The notes below the pieces were generated by a model. The model ran no database searches and was not told where the DNA came from. It saw nothing but the letters and a program-made list of their open reading frames with translations. From positions 105,910-169,909 of the forward strand of contig NZ_QEOL01000021.1 in the NCBI RefSeq assembly GCF_003096715.1: a stretch of 64,000 nt of DNA. The letters run 5' to 3'. Each line of letters begins with the position of its first letter. The first letter of the stretch is position 1. The position numbers and the translations under genes were made by a program. The stretch comes from Paraburkholderia silvatlantica (lineage in GTDB: Bacteria; Pseudomonadota; Gammaproteobacteria; Burkholderiales; Burkholderiaceae). Shown here piece by piece: positions 1-7,994 of the stretch.

Positions 1-1
1 A

Positions 2-553
2 CCCGACCTCGTGATCGTCGATCTGGGCCTGCCCGACACCGACGGCATCGACGTGATCCGCGAACTGCGCGGCTGGAGCGACCTGCCCGTGATCGTGCTT
101 TCGGCGCGCACCCAGGAAAGCGAGAAGGTGGCCGCGCTCGACGCCGGCGCCGACGACTACCTCACGAAGCCGTTCGGCGTGTCCGAGCTGCTCGCGCGCA
201 TTCGCGCGCAACTGCGGCGGCGCAACCGCGGCGGGGCGAACGAGGCGCCGCAGGTGAGCTTCGGCGCCGTGAATGTCGATCTGGGGCTGCGCCAGGTCAC
301 GCGCGAAGGCGCGCCCGTGCATCTCACGCCGATCGAGTACCGCCTGCTCGCCACGCTCGTGCGCGACGCGGGGCGTGTGCTCACGCACCGGCAACTGCTG
401 CGCGAAGTCTGGGGGCCTTCGCACGTGGAGAGCAGCCATTACCTGCGCATCTACATGGCGCATCTACGGCAGAAATTGGAGCGCGATCCCGCACAGCCGG
501 AACACATCATCACGGAAACGGGCGTGGGGTATCGGCTGGTCGGCGTGCAGTAA
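2..553 (+). CDS. kdpE: KdpE response regulator, 3' part (5' end outside window)
   Basis: OmpR-family transcriptional regulator that, when phosphorylated by the KdpD sensor, activates the high-affinity potassium pump operon kdpFABC. About 183 codons are visible; E. coli KdpE has 225 residues, so roughly 40 N-terminal codons lie before the window. Seen: the phospho-acceptor Asp in IVDLGLP (visible residue 7), the conserved Lys in LTKPFG, and a C-terminal winged helix ending in TGVGYRLVG. The wording around DLGLPDTDGIDVIREL and SARTQESEK is characteristic of KdpE within the family. kdpD and the pump genes should lie upstream, but that cannot be seen here. The call rests on recognition of the KdpE-type receiver. 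Confidence 0.88.
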   Translation, partial: PDLVIVDLGLPDTDGIDVIRELRGWSDLPVIVLSARTQESEKVAALDAGADDYLTKPFGVSELLARIRAQLRRRNRGGANEAPQVSFGAVNVDLGLRQVTREGAPVHLTPIEYRLLATLVRDAGRVLTHRQLLREVWGPSHVESSHYLRIYMAHLRQKLERDPAQPEHIITETGVGYRLVGVQ

Positions 554-587
554 GCGTCAACTGCGCCGGTGCTATCATTACGATTCT

Positions 588-631
588 GTAAGGACGGCCT
601 TACGGTTTTTTATGTCAGCGGGGACGGCCCC
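588..631 (+). promoter_or_regulatory. Guanidine-II (mini-ykkC) riboswitch upstream of gdx
   Basis: Two short hairpins with identical ACGG loops. The first has stem GTAAGG/CCTTAC (588-593 with 598-603) and the second GGGG/CCCC (620-623 with 628-631), with a 16-base linker. This is the defining architecture of the guanidine-II class, which binds one guanidinium per ACGR loop and exposes the downstream ribosome-binding site. The GGAG of gdx lies at 643-646, just after the second hairpin. A TATCAT at 573-578 could be the -10 box. Downstream gene identity (a Gdx guanidinium exporter) independently supports the call. Confidence 0.9.
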
Positions 632-654
632 ATTTCCCGAATGGAGCGTTCCCC

Positions 655-975
655 ATGTCCTGGTTTCTTCTTCTCGTCGCCGGCCTGCTCGAAGTGGCGT
701 GGGCCGCCGGTCTCAAGTCTTCCGCAGGATTCACGCGGCTCTGGCCCTCGGTGTTCACCGTGGTCACGGCGCTCGGCAGCTTTGCGCTGCTCGCCGTGGC
801 CATGCGTCAACTCCCGCTAGGTACCGCCTATGCAGTGTGGACGGGCATTGGCGCGGTCGGCGCGTTCGTGTTCGGCATCGTCGTGATGGGCGAGGCCGTG
901 AGCGTGGCGCGTGTGGCGAGCGCCGCGCTGATCGTGCTCGGCCTCGTCGGCCTCAAGCTTTCTTCGTCCGCCTGA
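655..975 (+). CDS. gdx: Guanidinium exporter Gdx (SugE-type SMR transporter)
   Basis: Small multidrug resistance family protein of 106 residues, the usual length, with four membrane helices. The family works as an antiparallel dimer exporting guanidinium in exchange for protons. Seen: the essential Glu13 in LLEVAWA, and the Gdx-type stretch GTAYAVWTGIGAVG near residues 60-75, which separates this subtype from EmrE-like drug exporters. The ATG at 655 has a GGAG ribosome-binding site 8 bases upstream and sits directly behind a guanidine-II riboswitch, so expression is expected to rise with guanidine. It appears to be transcribed alone. The function is well supported by the combination of gene and riboswitch. 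Confidence 0.93.
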   Translation: MSWFLLLVAGLLEVAWAAGLKSSAGFTRLWPSVFTVVTALGSFALLAVAMRQLPLGTAYAVWTGIGAVGAFVFGIVVMGEAVSVARVASAALIVLGLVGLKLSSSA

Positions 976-1184
976 TCAAATTCGCTGCGCATACCTCGGT
1001 GCGGATCCCATGCCGCGGCTGCGCAACACCGCTGCGGCACCGCAGCGAGCGTGGCTATAATGGAACGGTCATAACCCGATAACACTCCGCGCCGCATGAG
1101 CGGCGAGCGTGTGCGCGCAGCGCCGCTCCCCCGCATCCCGCGTGGAGCGCCGGCGCCCCGGCCGCGCCGCGCGAGGAGGCAGCC

Positions 1185-1799
1185 ATGCTGGAACCACTTT
1201 CGCTAGCAGCGGGCCTGTCCTGGGGCAGCGGCCTGCGCCTCTATCTCACGGTGCTGATGGCCGGCGTGCTGCAACGTCTTGGCCTGATTCATCTGCCCGA
1301 CACGCTTGCCGTGCTCGCTTCGCCATGGGTGATCGGCATTGCCGCCGCGCTCACGGTGCTCGAATTCCTTGCCGACAAGATCCCCGCGTTCGACTCGCTC
1401 TGGGACGCGGTGCATACCTTCATCCGCATCCCGGCCGGGGCCGTGCTGGCGGCCGGCGCGCTCGGCCATGCCGATCCGGCGCTGCTGACCGTCGCAGCGC
1501 TGGCGGGCGGCACGCTCGCGGGCACGGCGCATCTCGCCAAGGCGGGTACGCGCGCGCTCATCAACCTGTCGCCTGAACCGGTGTCGAATGTCGTCACCTC
1601 GAGCGCCGAGGACGGCATGACCTTCGTCGGCGTGTTGCTCGCGTTCTTCGTGCCTTTGCTCTTCCTCGTCATGCTCGTGGCGTTCCTCGTGCTCGCGGCC
1701 TGGGCGCTGCCGCGCCTGTGGCGCGGCGTGCAGGGCGGTTTTCGCGGCATGGCGACGCACATGGTTTCGCGACTTTCGTTGCGAGGTCGTCACGATTGA
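1185..1799 (+). CDS. DUF4126 family membrane protein
   Basis: 204-residue integral membrane protein of unknown function. Hydrophobic segments lie near residues 8-32, 42-62, 80-105 and 145-180, the last being very hydrophobic. It begins with LEPLSLAAGLSWGSGLRLY, the typical N terminus of DUF4126 proteins. A strong AGGAGG ribosome-binding site precedes the ATG. A perfect TATAAT at 1056-1061 is a likely -10 box, leaving a leader of about 115 bases. Its stop overlaps the TTG I take as the start of the following permease, so the two are probably translated together. No biochemical role is proposed. Confidence 0.75.
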   Translation: MLEPLSLAAGLSWGSGLRLYLTVLMAGVLQRLGLIHLPDTLAVLASPWVIGIAAALTVLEFLADKIPAFDSLWDAVHTFIRIPAGAVLAAGALGHADPALLTVAALAGGTLAGTAHLAKAGTRALINLSPEPVSNVVTSSAEDGMTFVGVLLAFFVPLLFLVMLVAFLVLAAWALPRLWRGVQGGFRGMATHMVSRLSLRGRHD

Positions 1800-4519
1800 G
1801 CGGCGGCGCCCCTTCTTCCTCCAACGCGAGGCCTCCACGCAGCGAAGGCGGCCCGGGCTTCGCGCAGACTGAGCCGACGGGAGCAGGCGGCGGCCAGGGC
1901 GGTCCGGGCAGGCCCGTGGCCGTGCGCACCACACCCGGCTGGTCCGATCTCGTGCATCTTGCCGCGCGCATGACGGCGCGCGACTGGCGCGCGGGCGAAC
2001 TCACCATGCTGCTATTCGCGCTCGTGCTGGCCGTGGCGGCGCTCGCAAGCGTCGGTTTTCTCGCCGACCGGCTGCAACGCGGCCTCGAGCGCGACGCCCG
2101 GCGCATGATCGCCGCCGATTTCATCGTGCGCGCCGATCACCCCGTCGATCCGATGTTCGCGCGCGAGGCGCAGTCGCTCTCGCTGCGCACGGCGACCACG
2201 GCGATCTTCCCGAGCATGGTGAGTTCGGCGCCGCCGCCAGCTGCGGCAGCGGCGGGCGCTTCCGCCGCGCCGGGCGTCACGGCCACTCGGCTTGCCGCCG
2301 TGAAGGCCGTCTCGGCGGACTATCCGTTGCGCGGCGCGCTGCGCATCGCCGCAGCGCCGGGCGCGCCCGATCACGCGGCGCAAGGCATTCCGCCGCCCGG
2401 CACCGTCTGGGTGGACGACGAACTGCTCGACGCGCTCAAGCTCCATGTCGGCGACACCGTGAAGGTCGGCACGCGCACCTTCACCGTGAACGCGCTCATC
2501 ACGAAAGAACTCGACCGCGGCTTCTCGTTCGTGAACTTCTCGCCGCGCCTCATGATGCGCGCCGACGAAGTCGCGTCGACCGGACTGCTCGGCTATGGCA
2601 GCCGCGTGACTTACCGCCTGCTCGTGGCGGGCGCCGATCCGGCCGTCGCGCAGTTCGCCGCGTGGGCGCGTGCGCGCGTGGATGGCGGCAAGATGCGCGG
2701 CGTCGCGCTCGAATCGCTCCAGGACGGCCAGCCTCAGGTGCGCCAGACGCTCGACCGCGCGCGCCACTTCCTCACGCTCGTTTCGCTGCTCACGGCGCTG
2801 CTCGCGGCGGTAGCGATCGCCATGGCCGCGCATCGCTATACGCGCCGCCATCTCGACGCCTGCGCCGCGATGCGCTGCCTCGGCGCGAGCCAACGCACGT
2901 TGCGCACGCTGTTCGTGCTGGAGTTCGCGGGGCTCGGACTCGTGGGCGGCGCAGCGGGTGTGGCGCTCGGCTACGCGGGCCATCTCGCGCTGCTGGCGTG
3001 GCTCGGCAATCTCATCGACGTCGTGCTGCCGCAGCCCGGCCCGTTGCCCGTGCTCGAAGGCATCGCCGCGGGCCTCGTGCTGCTGCTTGGCTTCGCGCTG
3101 CCGCCGCTCCTGCCGCTCACGCGCGTGCCGCCGGTGCGCGTGCTGCGCCGCGAGTGGGGCGGCGAAGGGCGCGTCGCGTGGGCGGCCTATGGCGTCGGCA
3201 TTGCGCTCTTCGCGGGGCTGCTCGTGATCGCGGCGGGGGAGTGGAAGCTGGGCGGCATCGTCGCCGGCGGTTTCGCGATCGGGCTGCTCGTGTTCGCCGG
3301 CGTGGCGCGCGCGGCGCTCTGGTGCGCGGCGCGCCTGGCACGTAGCGGACGCCTCGCCGGCCAGGCACGCGCGGGCGTGGGCTGGCGCTATGCGCTGGCG
3401 TCGCTCGAACGGCGGCCGGGCGCAAGCGCGCTGCAGATCACCGCGCTCGCCATCGGCCTCATGTGTCTCTTGCTGATCGCGATGACGCGCAACGACCTCG
3501 TCGAAGGCTGGCGCAAGTCCACGCCGCCCGATGCGCCCAACGAGTTCCTGATCGACATTCAGCCCGATCAGCGCGACGCCGTGGCCGCGTGGCTGCGCTC
3601 GCATGGCATTGCCGGGGCGGCCGATAGCGATCTCCAGCCGATGGTGCGCGCTCGCCTGATCTCGATCAACGGCAAGCCCGTGAATCCTGACTCGTACAAG
3701 AGCGAGGACGCGCGCCGGCTCGTGGATCGCGAGTTCAATCTCTCGTACACGACGAAGCTGCCCGACGACAATCGCATCGAGGCGGGCACCTGGTATGGCG
3801 ATTCGGCCACGCCGCAGCTTTCGATCGAGCAGGGCCTGGCGAAGCTCATCAACGTGAAGCCCGGCGACGTGCTCAAGTTCGACGTGACGGGCCTGGAAGT
3901 CACGGCGCCCGTGACGAGCGTGCGCAAGCTCGACTGGGGCTCGTTCAAGGTCAACTTCTTCGTGCTGATGTCGCCCGCGCTGCTGCGCGACTTTCCGGCG
4001 ACCTACATCACGAGCTTTCACCTGCCGCCGGGGCAGCGCGAAGTCGTGGACGGTCTGGTGGCCCGCTATCCCAACGTCACCGCGATCGACATCGCGCCGA
4101 TTCTCGCGCAGATCGAGCGCGTGCTGGAGCAGGTGATCGGCGCGGTGCAGTTCCTCTTTCTCTTCACGCTCGCCGCCGGCGTGCTGGTGCTCTACGCGGC
4201 GCTCGCGGGCACGCGCGACGAGCGCATGCGCGAGTCGGCGCTGCTGCGCGCGCTGGGGGCATCGCACCAGCAGGTGCGCGCGGTGCAGGTGGCCGAATTC
4301 ATTTCCGTGGGCGCGCTCGCGGGGCTCATGGCGGCAATCGGCGCGCAGGCGGTGGGCTCGGTGCTCGCCACGCACGTATTTCTCTTCTATCTCCCGTTCG
4401 ATCCGTGGCTCGTGCCGGCCGGCATCGCCGCAGGCGTATTGTGCGCGGGCGTGGGCGGGTGGATCAGCTTGCGGCATGTGCTCGCACGGCCGGCGCTGCA
4501 GTCGCTGCGCGATGCGTAG
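1796..4519 (+). CDS. FtsX-like ABC transporter permease (YbbP type)
   Basis: Large permease with two FtsX-type modules: an N-terminal helix near residues 65-90, a periplasmic domain to about residue 330, a bundle of helices to about 540, a second periplasmic region, and three C-terminal helices with the family signature around ESALLRALGAS. Proteins of this kind extract lipids or lipoproteins from the inner membrane with an ATPase partner; YbbA-YbbP is the closest model. No ATPase gene is in the window. The reading frame stays open back to an ATG at 1718 inside DUF4126. I chose TTG at 1796, overlapping the DUF4126 stop, with GAGGT about 9 bases upstream; GTG near 1917 is possible. About 907 residues. 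Confidence 0.75.
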   Translation: MSGGAPSSSNARPPRSEGGPGFAQTEPTGAGGGQGGPGRPVAVRTTPGWSDLVHLAARMTARDWRAGELTMLLFALVLAVAALASVGFLADRLQRGLERDARRMIAADFIVRADHPVDPMFAREAQSLSLRTATTAIFPSMVSSAPPPAAAAAGASAAPGVTATRLAAVKAVSADYPLRGALRIAAAPGAPDHAAQGIPPPGTVWVDDELLDALKLHVGDTVKVGTRTFTVNALITKELDRGFSFVNFSPRLMMRADEVASTGLLGYGSRVTYRLLVAGADPAVAQFAAWARARVDGGKMRGVALESLQDGQPQVRQTLDRARHFLTLVSLLTALLAAVAIAMAAHRYTRRHLDACAAMRCLGASQRTLRTLFVLEFAGLGLVGGAAGVALGYAGHLALLAWLGNLIDVVLPQPGPLPVLEGIAAGLVLLLGFALPPLLPLTRVPPVRVLRREWGGEGRVAWAAYGVGIALFAGLLVIAAGEWKLGGIVAGGFAIGLLVFAGVARAALWCAARLARSGRLAGQARAGVGWRYALASLERRPGASALQITALAIGLMCLLLIAMTRNDLVEGWRKSTPPDAPNEFLIDIQPDQRDAVAAWLRSHGIAGAADSDLQPMVRARLISINGKPVNPDSYKSEDARRLVDREFNLSYTTKLPDDNRIEAGTWYGDSATPQLSIEQGLAKLINVKPGDVLKFDVTGLEVTAPVTSVRKLDWGSFKVNFFVLMSPALLRDFPATYITSFHLPPGQREVVDGLVARYPNVTAIDIAPILAQIERVLEQVIGAVQFLFLFTLAAGVLVLYAALAGTRDERMRESALLRALGASHQQVRAVQVAEFISVGALAGLMAAIGAQAVGSVLATHVFLFYLPFDPWLVPAGIAAGVLCAGVGGWISLRHVLARPALQSLRDA

Positions 4520-4630
4520 TGCAGCGACCCTGCAGCCACCCGCGGCCACCACCCGCCACCCGCCGCTGTGCGAGAATCATTGGTCTTAAGGCAGCGCGCT
4601 GCCGTCCCTCTTTTTTCCTGATTCAACCGT

Positions 4631-5041
4631 ATGACCGATCCAGCCGACGAAGCGCCGCAGAAACCCACGGCCTTCGAACTCGTCGGCGGCGAGGCGCGCG
4701 TGCGCGAACTCGTCGACCGTTTCTATGACCTGATGGACCTCGAGGCCGATTTCGCGGGCATCCGCGCCATGCATCCGCAAACGCTCGACGGCTCGCGCGA
4801 CAAGCTGTTCTGGTTCCTCTGCGGCTGGCTCGGCGGCCCGGACCACTATATCGAACGCTTTGGCCATCCGCGCCTGCGCGCGCGTCATTTGCCGTTCGCG
4901 ATCGCCTCGCCGGAGCGCGATCAGTGGCTGCGCTGCATGGCCTGGGCGATGGAAGACGTCGGCCTCGCGCAGCCGCTGCGCGAACGCCTGCTGCATTCAT
5001 TCTTCGATACCGCCGACTGGATGCGCAATCATCCGGGTTGA
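4631..5041 (+). CDS. Group II truncated haemoglobin
   Basis: 136-residue haem protein of the 2-on-2 globin family. Seen: the E-helix region LFWFLCGWLGGPDHYIE near residues 58-75, and GHPRLRARHLPF near 79-90, in which the His of ARHLPF is the expected proximal haem ligand. The Trp in AWAMEDVG matches the G8 Trp conserved in group II globins. Such proteins bind oxygen or NO and are linked to nitrosative and oxidative stress. The gene stands alone between the permease and the AlaX gene. No regulatory site was recognised upstream. Confidence 0.88.
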   Translation: MTDPADEAPQKPTAFELVGGEARVRELVDRFYDLMDLEADFAGIRAMHPQTLDGSRDKLFWFLCGWLGGPDHYIERFGHPRLRARHLPFAIASPERDQWLRCMAWAMEDVGLAQPLRERLLHSFFDTADWMRNHPG

Positions 5042-5143
5042 TCGACTGGGCACGATTGTCCCGGTCCTTGGGCCGGTACAGTCAGGCGTTCACGCGTCGC
5101 GGCCGTCCGGCGGGGTGGTTCGCCCCGCAGCCATAATGGCCCT

Positions 5144-5178
5144 TTGGCTGGTTGGCTGGTTGGCTGGCTGGCTGGCGG
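5144..5178 (+). repeat. TGGC-type simple tandem repeat
   Basis: A run of GGCTGGTT and GGCTGGCT units lying about 47 bases before the AlaX start, in the presumed leader or promoter. It reads as eight or so consecutive TGGC/TGGT tetranucleotides. It is non-coding if the AlaX start is at 5225. Such runs can slip during replication, but phase variation here is only a possibility. Confidence 0.7.
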
Positions 5179-5224
5179 CCGGCTATGCGCGGCCCGCCGT
5201 ACGCAAAACAAGGAGACACCCACG

Positions 5225-5959
5225 ATGACGACCACCCGCGCGCTCTTTCGCGAAGACGCCTATCTCACGCAGTGCGAAGCGACCGTGCTTGCCGTTGGCG
5301 AGGACGGGGTGCGGCTCGACCAGACCGTGTTCTATCCGCTCGGCGGCGGCCAGGCTGGCGACGCCGGCGCGCTGGTGCTCGCCGACGGCACGCGCATCGA
5401 GATTGCCGATACGCGCAAGGCGAAGTTCGAAGGCGCGACGCCCGACGACGCGCTCCACGTTCCCGCGCCCGGCCAGCAAGCACAGCTCGCGCGTCTCGCC
5501 GCGGGCGAGCGCGTGCGCGCCGAGATCGACTGGACGCGCCGCCACCGCCACATGCGTCTGCACACGGCGAGCCATTTGATGTGCGCGGTGCTGCCCTATC
5601 CCGTGGACGGCTGCAGCATCACGACCGACTATGCGCGCCTCGATTTCGCGACCGTCGAGCCGATCGAGCGCGAGATGGTGGAGGCACGGCTCGCCGAACT
5701 CGTTTCGGGCGCGCACGCGGTGGCGACCGAATGGATCACCGACGAGGAGATGGCGCAGCGCCCCGAACTCGTGCGCACGATGAGCGTGAAGCCCCCGATG
5801 GGTCTCGGCCGTGTGCGCCTCTTGCGTATCGATAACGTCGATTTGCAGCCCTGCGGCGGCACGCACGTGCGTAACACGCAGGAGATCGGCGCGCTGCGCG
5901 TGGCGAAGCTCGAGAAGAAGAGTGCGCGCACGCGGCGTCTCGTGCTGGAACTGGCGTAA
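5225..5959 (+). CDS. Alanyl-tRNA editing protein AlaX
   Basis: Free-standing homologue of the AlaRS editing domain, which hydrolyses Ser- (or Gly-) mischarged tRNA-Ala. 244 residues from the ATG at 5225, which follows AAGGAGA by 8 bases; the frame is open further upstream through the TGGC repeat, but that part looks non-coding. Seen: the zinc-site HTASH near residues 115-119 and the second half of the site in CGGTHVRNT near residues 210-218. The N-terminal AlaRS-like barrel (TVFYPLGGGQAGD) is present, so this is an AlaX of the longer type. The stop overlaps the ATG of the DUF924 gene (TAATG), indicating translational coupling. Confidence 0.9.
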   Translation: MTTTRALFREDAYLTQCEATVLAVGEDGVRLDQTVFYPLGGGQAGDAGALVLADGTRIEIADTRKAKFEGATPDDALHVPAPGQQAQLARLAAGERVRAEIDWTRRHRHMRLHTASHLMCAVLPYPVDGCSITTDYARLDFATVEPIEREMVEARLAELVSGAHAVATEWITDEEMAQRPELVRTMSVKPPMGLGRVRLLRIDNVDLQPCGGTHVRNTQEIGALRVAKLEKKSARTRRLVLELA

Positions 5960-6546
5960 TGCATCTCGAAGCGCGTGCGCGCGAGGTGCTCGACTTCTGG
6001 TTCGGCACGCCGGATTCGGAGGCATTCGGCCGCGAGCGCAAGATGTGGTTCCGCAAGAACGCCGCATTCGACGCGAAGCTGCGCGAACGCTTCGGCGCGC
6101 TGCTCGGTGCCGCGTGTGCGGGCGAACTCGACGCATGGTGCGAGACGCCCGAGGGCGCGCTTGCGCTCGTGATCGTGCTCGACCAGTTCTCGCGCAACTG
6201 CCGTCGCGGCACGCCGCACGCATTCTCCGCCGACGACAAGGCGCTCGGCATCGCGCGCGCGATGGTGGCGAGCGGCGCGGATCTGCGCTTGCCCACGCTG
6301 CAGCACCGCGCCTTCGCGTATCTGCCGTTCGAGCACGCCGAAAGCGCCGAAGCGCAGCGCGAATCGCTGCGGCTCTTCGGCGAACTGGCGAAGGATCCTG
6401 AGGGGAAGGGCTACTACGATTACGCGGTGCGCCACGCGAAGGTCATCGAGCGCTTCGGGCGCTTTCCGCATCGCAATGCGCAACTGGGCCGAGCGTCCAC
6501 CGACGCAGAGGCCGCGTTCCTGCGCGAACGCGGTTCGTCGTTCTAG
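5959..6546 (+). CDS. DUF924 family protein
   Basis: 195-residue soluble helical protein of the DUF924 family, whose function is unknown. Seen: the family phrases VLDFWFG near the N terminus, LDQFSRNCRRGTPHAFSAD near residues 74-92, and YLPFEHAES near 117-125. Its start codon overlaps the alaX stop, so the two proteins are made from one transcript. Structural work on the family suggests a TPR-like fold, but no substrate is known and I propose none. Confidence 0.85.
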   Translation: MHLEARAREVLDFWFGTPDSEAFGRERKMWFRKNAAFDAKLRERFGALLGAACAGELDAWCETPEGALALVIVLDQFSRNCRRGTPHAFSADDKALGIARAMVASGADLRLPTLQHRAFAYLPFEHAESAEAQRESLRLFGELAKDPEGKGYYDYAVRHAKVIERFGRFPHRNAQLGRASTDAEAAFLRERGSSF

Positions 6547-6576
6547 CGTCGTTCCAGCGCAATCCCGCGCGCGGGT

Positions 6577-7323
6577 TCAGCGTCCGCCGCTCACGTCGAG
6601 CAGGGCGCCTGTGACATACGAGGCGGCGTCGCTGAGCAGCCACACGATCGTTTGCGCGACTTCGTCGGCGCTGCCGGGGCGGCCGAGCGGCGTTTGCGCG
6701 CCGAGCACGGCCGCGCGATCCGGGCGGCCGCCGCTCGCGTGGATCTCGGTATCGATGAGGCCGGGGCGCACCGCGTTCACGCGCACGCCCTGCGGTCCGA
6801 GTTCCCTGGCGAGGCCGATCGTCATCGTGTCGACCGCGCCCTTCGACGACGCATAGTCGACATATTCGTTGGGCGAGCCCAGCCGCGCGGCCGCCGAGGA
6901 GACGTTGACGATCGAGCCGCCGTCGCCGCCGCGATCCTTCGACATGCGCCGCGCCGCTTCGCGTGCGCATAGAAACGCGCCGTACACGTTCACGTCGAAC
7001 ATGCGCTTCAGACGCTCGGCGCTCATGTCGGCGACCTGGCTGCCGGGCGCGACGATCCCCGCGTTGTTCACGAGCGCATCGATGCGGCCATAGGCCGATT
7101 CGAGCGCGTCGAACATCGCGACGACGTCCGCCTCGCTCGCGACGTCGCCGCGCAGCACGCGCGCGTGGCCGCCTGCGCGGCCCACTTCGGCGGCGGTTTC
7201 GTCGGCGGCCGGTTCGTTGTGCAGATAGTTGACGCCCACGGTCCAGCCGTGTGCGCCAAGCAGACGCGCCGTCGCGCGGCCGATGCCGCGGCTCGCGCCG
7301 GTGATCAGGACAACCTTGCTCAT
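6577..7323 (-). CDS. SDR family NAD(P)-dependent oxidoreductase
   Basis: 248-residue classical short-chain dehydrogenase. Seen: TGASRGIG cofactor motif at residues 8-15, NNAG near 87-90, catalytic Ser in NVSSAA near 142, and YASSK (Tyr and Lys of the catalytic triad) near 157-161. The overall pattern is close to E. coli YgfF and glucose-1-dehydrogenase-like members; the substrate cannot be told from sequence. It is the last gene of a probable TetR-LOG-SDR run, with a 73-base gap after the LOG gene. It converges with DUF924, and I saw no clear terminator in the 30-base gap. Confidence 0.88.
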   Translation of the reverse strand: MSKVVLITGASRGIGRATARLLGAHGWTVGVNYLHNEPAADETAAEVGRAGGHARVLRGDVASEADVVAMFDALESAYGRIDALVNNAGIVAPGSQVADMSAERLKRMFDVNVYGAFLCAREAARRMSKDRGGDGGSIVNVSSAAARLGSPNEYVDYASSKGAVDTMTIGLARELGPQGVRVNAVRPGLIDTEIHASGGRPDRAAVLGAQTPLGRPGSADEVAQTIVWLLSDAASYVTGALLDVSGGR

Positions 7324-7396
7324 CGTGATGGACTCGTGAAGGTAACTGCGCGTGGTGACTGCGGATTGCCGGGGCGAACGGCGCTATGCGGCGGGA

Positions 7397-7981
7397 TTAC
7401 ACGTTCTCGCGCAAGTCCGCCCACTTGTCCTTTGCGGGCGCGTGATAGCGCTTGAGCCTGGCGATCAGCGCGACGGGATCGGCGTCGGTTTGCAGCATGT
7501 CGAGGTAGGTCTGGCGCATGAAGCCTTCGCGCACCGTGTGGTCGAGCAGCGCCATGAGCGGATCGTAGAAGCCGCTGATGTTCAGCACGCCCACCGGCTT
7601 GCGGTGATAGCCGAGCTGCGCCCAGGTATAGACCTCGAACAGCTCTTCGAGCGTGCCCGCGCCGCCCGGCATCGCGACGAAGGCGTCGGAGAGGTCGGCC
7701 ATCATCTTCTTGCGGTGATGCATGTCGGGCACGACGTGCAGCTCGGTGAGGCCCGCATGGCCCACTTCCTTGTCGACCAGCAACTCGGGGATCACGCCGA
7801 TGGCGCGGCCGCCGCCCGCCATCACGGTGTCGGCGATCACGCCCATCAGGCCGACCTTTCCGCCGCCATAGACGAGTGCGAGGTTCGAGGCGACGAGCGC
7901 GCGGCCGAACGCCTGTGCGGCTTCGGTGTAAACCGGATTGGCTCCAGGCGAGGAGCCGCAATATACGCAGACTGCTTTCAT
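7397..7981 (-). CDS. LOG family protein (TIGR00730 Rossmann fold)
   Basis: 194-residue LOG-type protein. Known members are cytokinin riboside 5'-monophosphate phosphoribohydrolases, which release the free base from a nucleotide; the bacterial substrate is often AMP-like. Seen: the N-terminal YCGSSPGANP nucleotide-binding loop, GGGKVGLMG near residues 40-48, and the catalytic PGGAGTLEE near 104-112. It lies 13 bases after the TetR gene on the same strand, so the two are probably co-transcribed. Activity on cytokinins is not implied; for most bacterial LOGs it is untested. Confidence 0.88.
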   Translation of the reverse strand: MKAVCVYCGSSPGANPVYTEAAQAFGRALVASNLALVYGGGKVGLMGVIADTVMAGGGRAIGVIPELLVDKEVGHAGLTELHVVPDMHHRKKMMADLSDAFVAMPGGAGTLEELFEVYTWAQLGYHRKPVGVLNISGFYDPLMALLDHTVREGFMRQTYLDMLQTDADPVALIARLKRYHAPAKDKWADLRENV

Positions 7982-7994
7982 TCGGCTTTGGCCT

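Noticed and set aside
2012..4552. 846-codon open frame on the minus strand opposite the FtsX-like permease
   Set aside because: Its product is almost only Arg, Ala, His and Glu, as expected for the antisense of GC-rich coding DNA; the plus-strand permease has clear domains.
5144..5224. N-terminal extension of AlaX through the TGGC repeat
   Set aside because: The ATG at 5225 has a strong ribosome-binding site and gives the standard AlaX N terminus; the extension is low-complexity.
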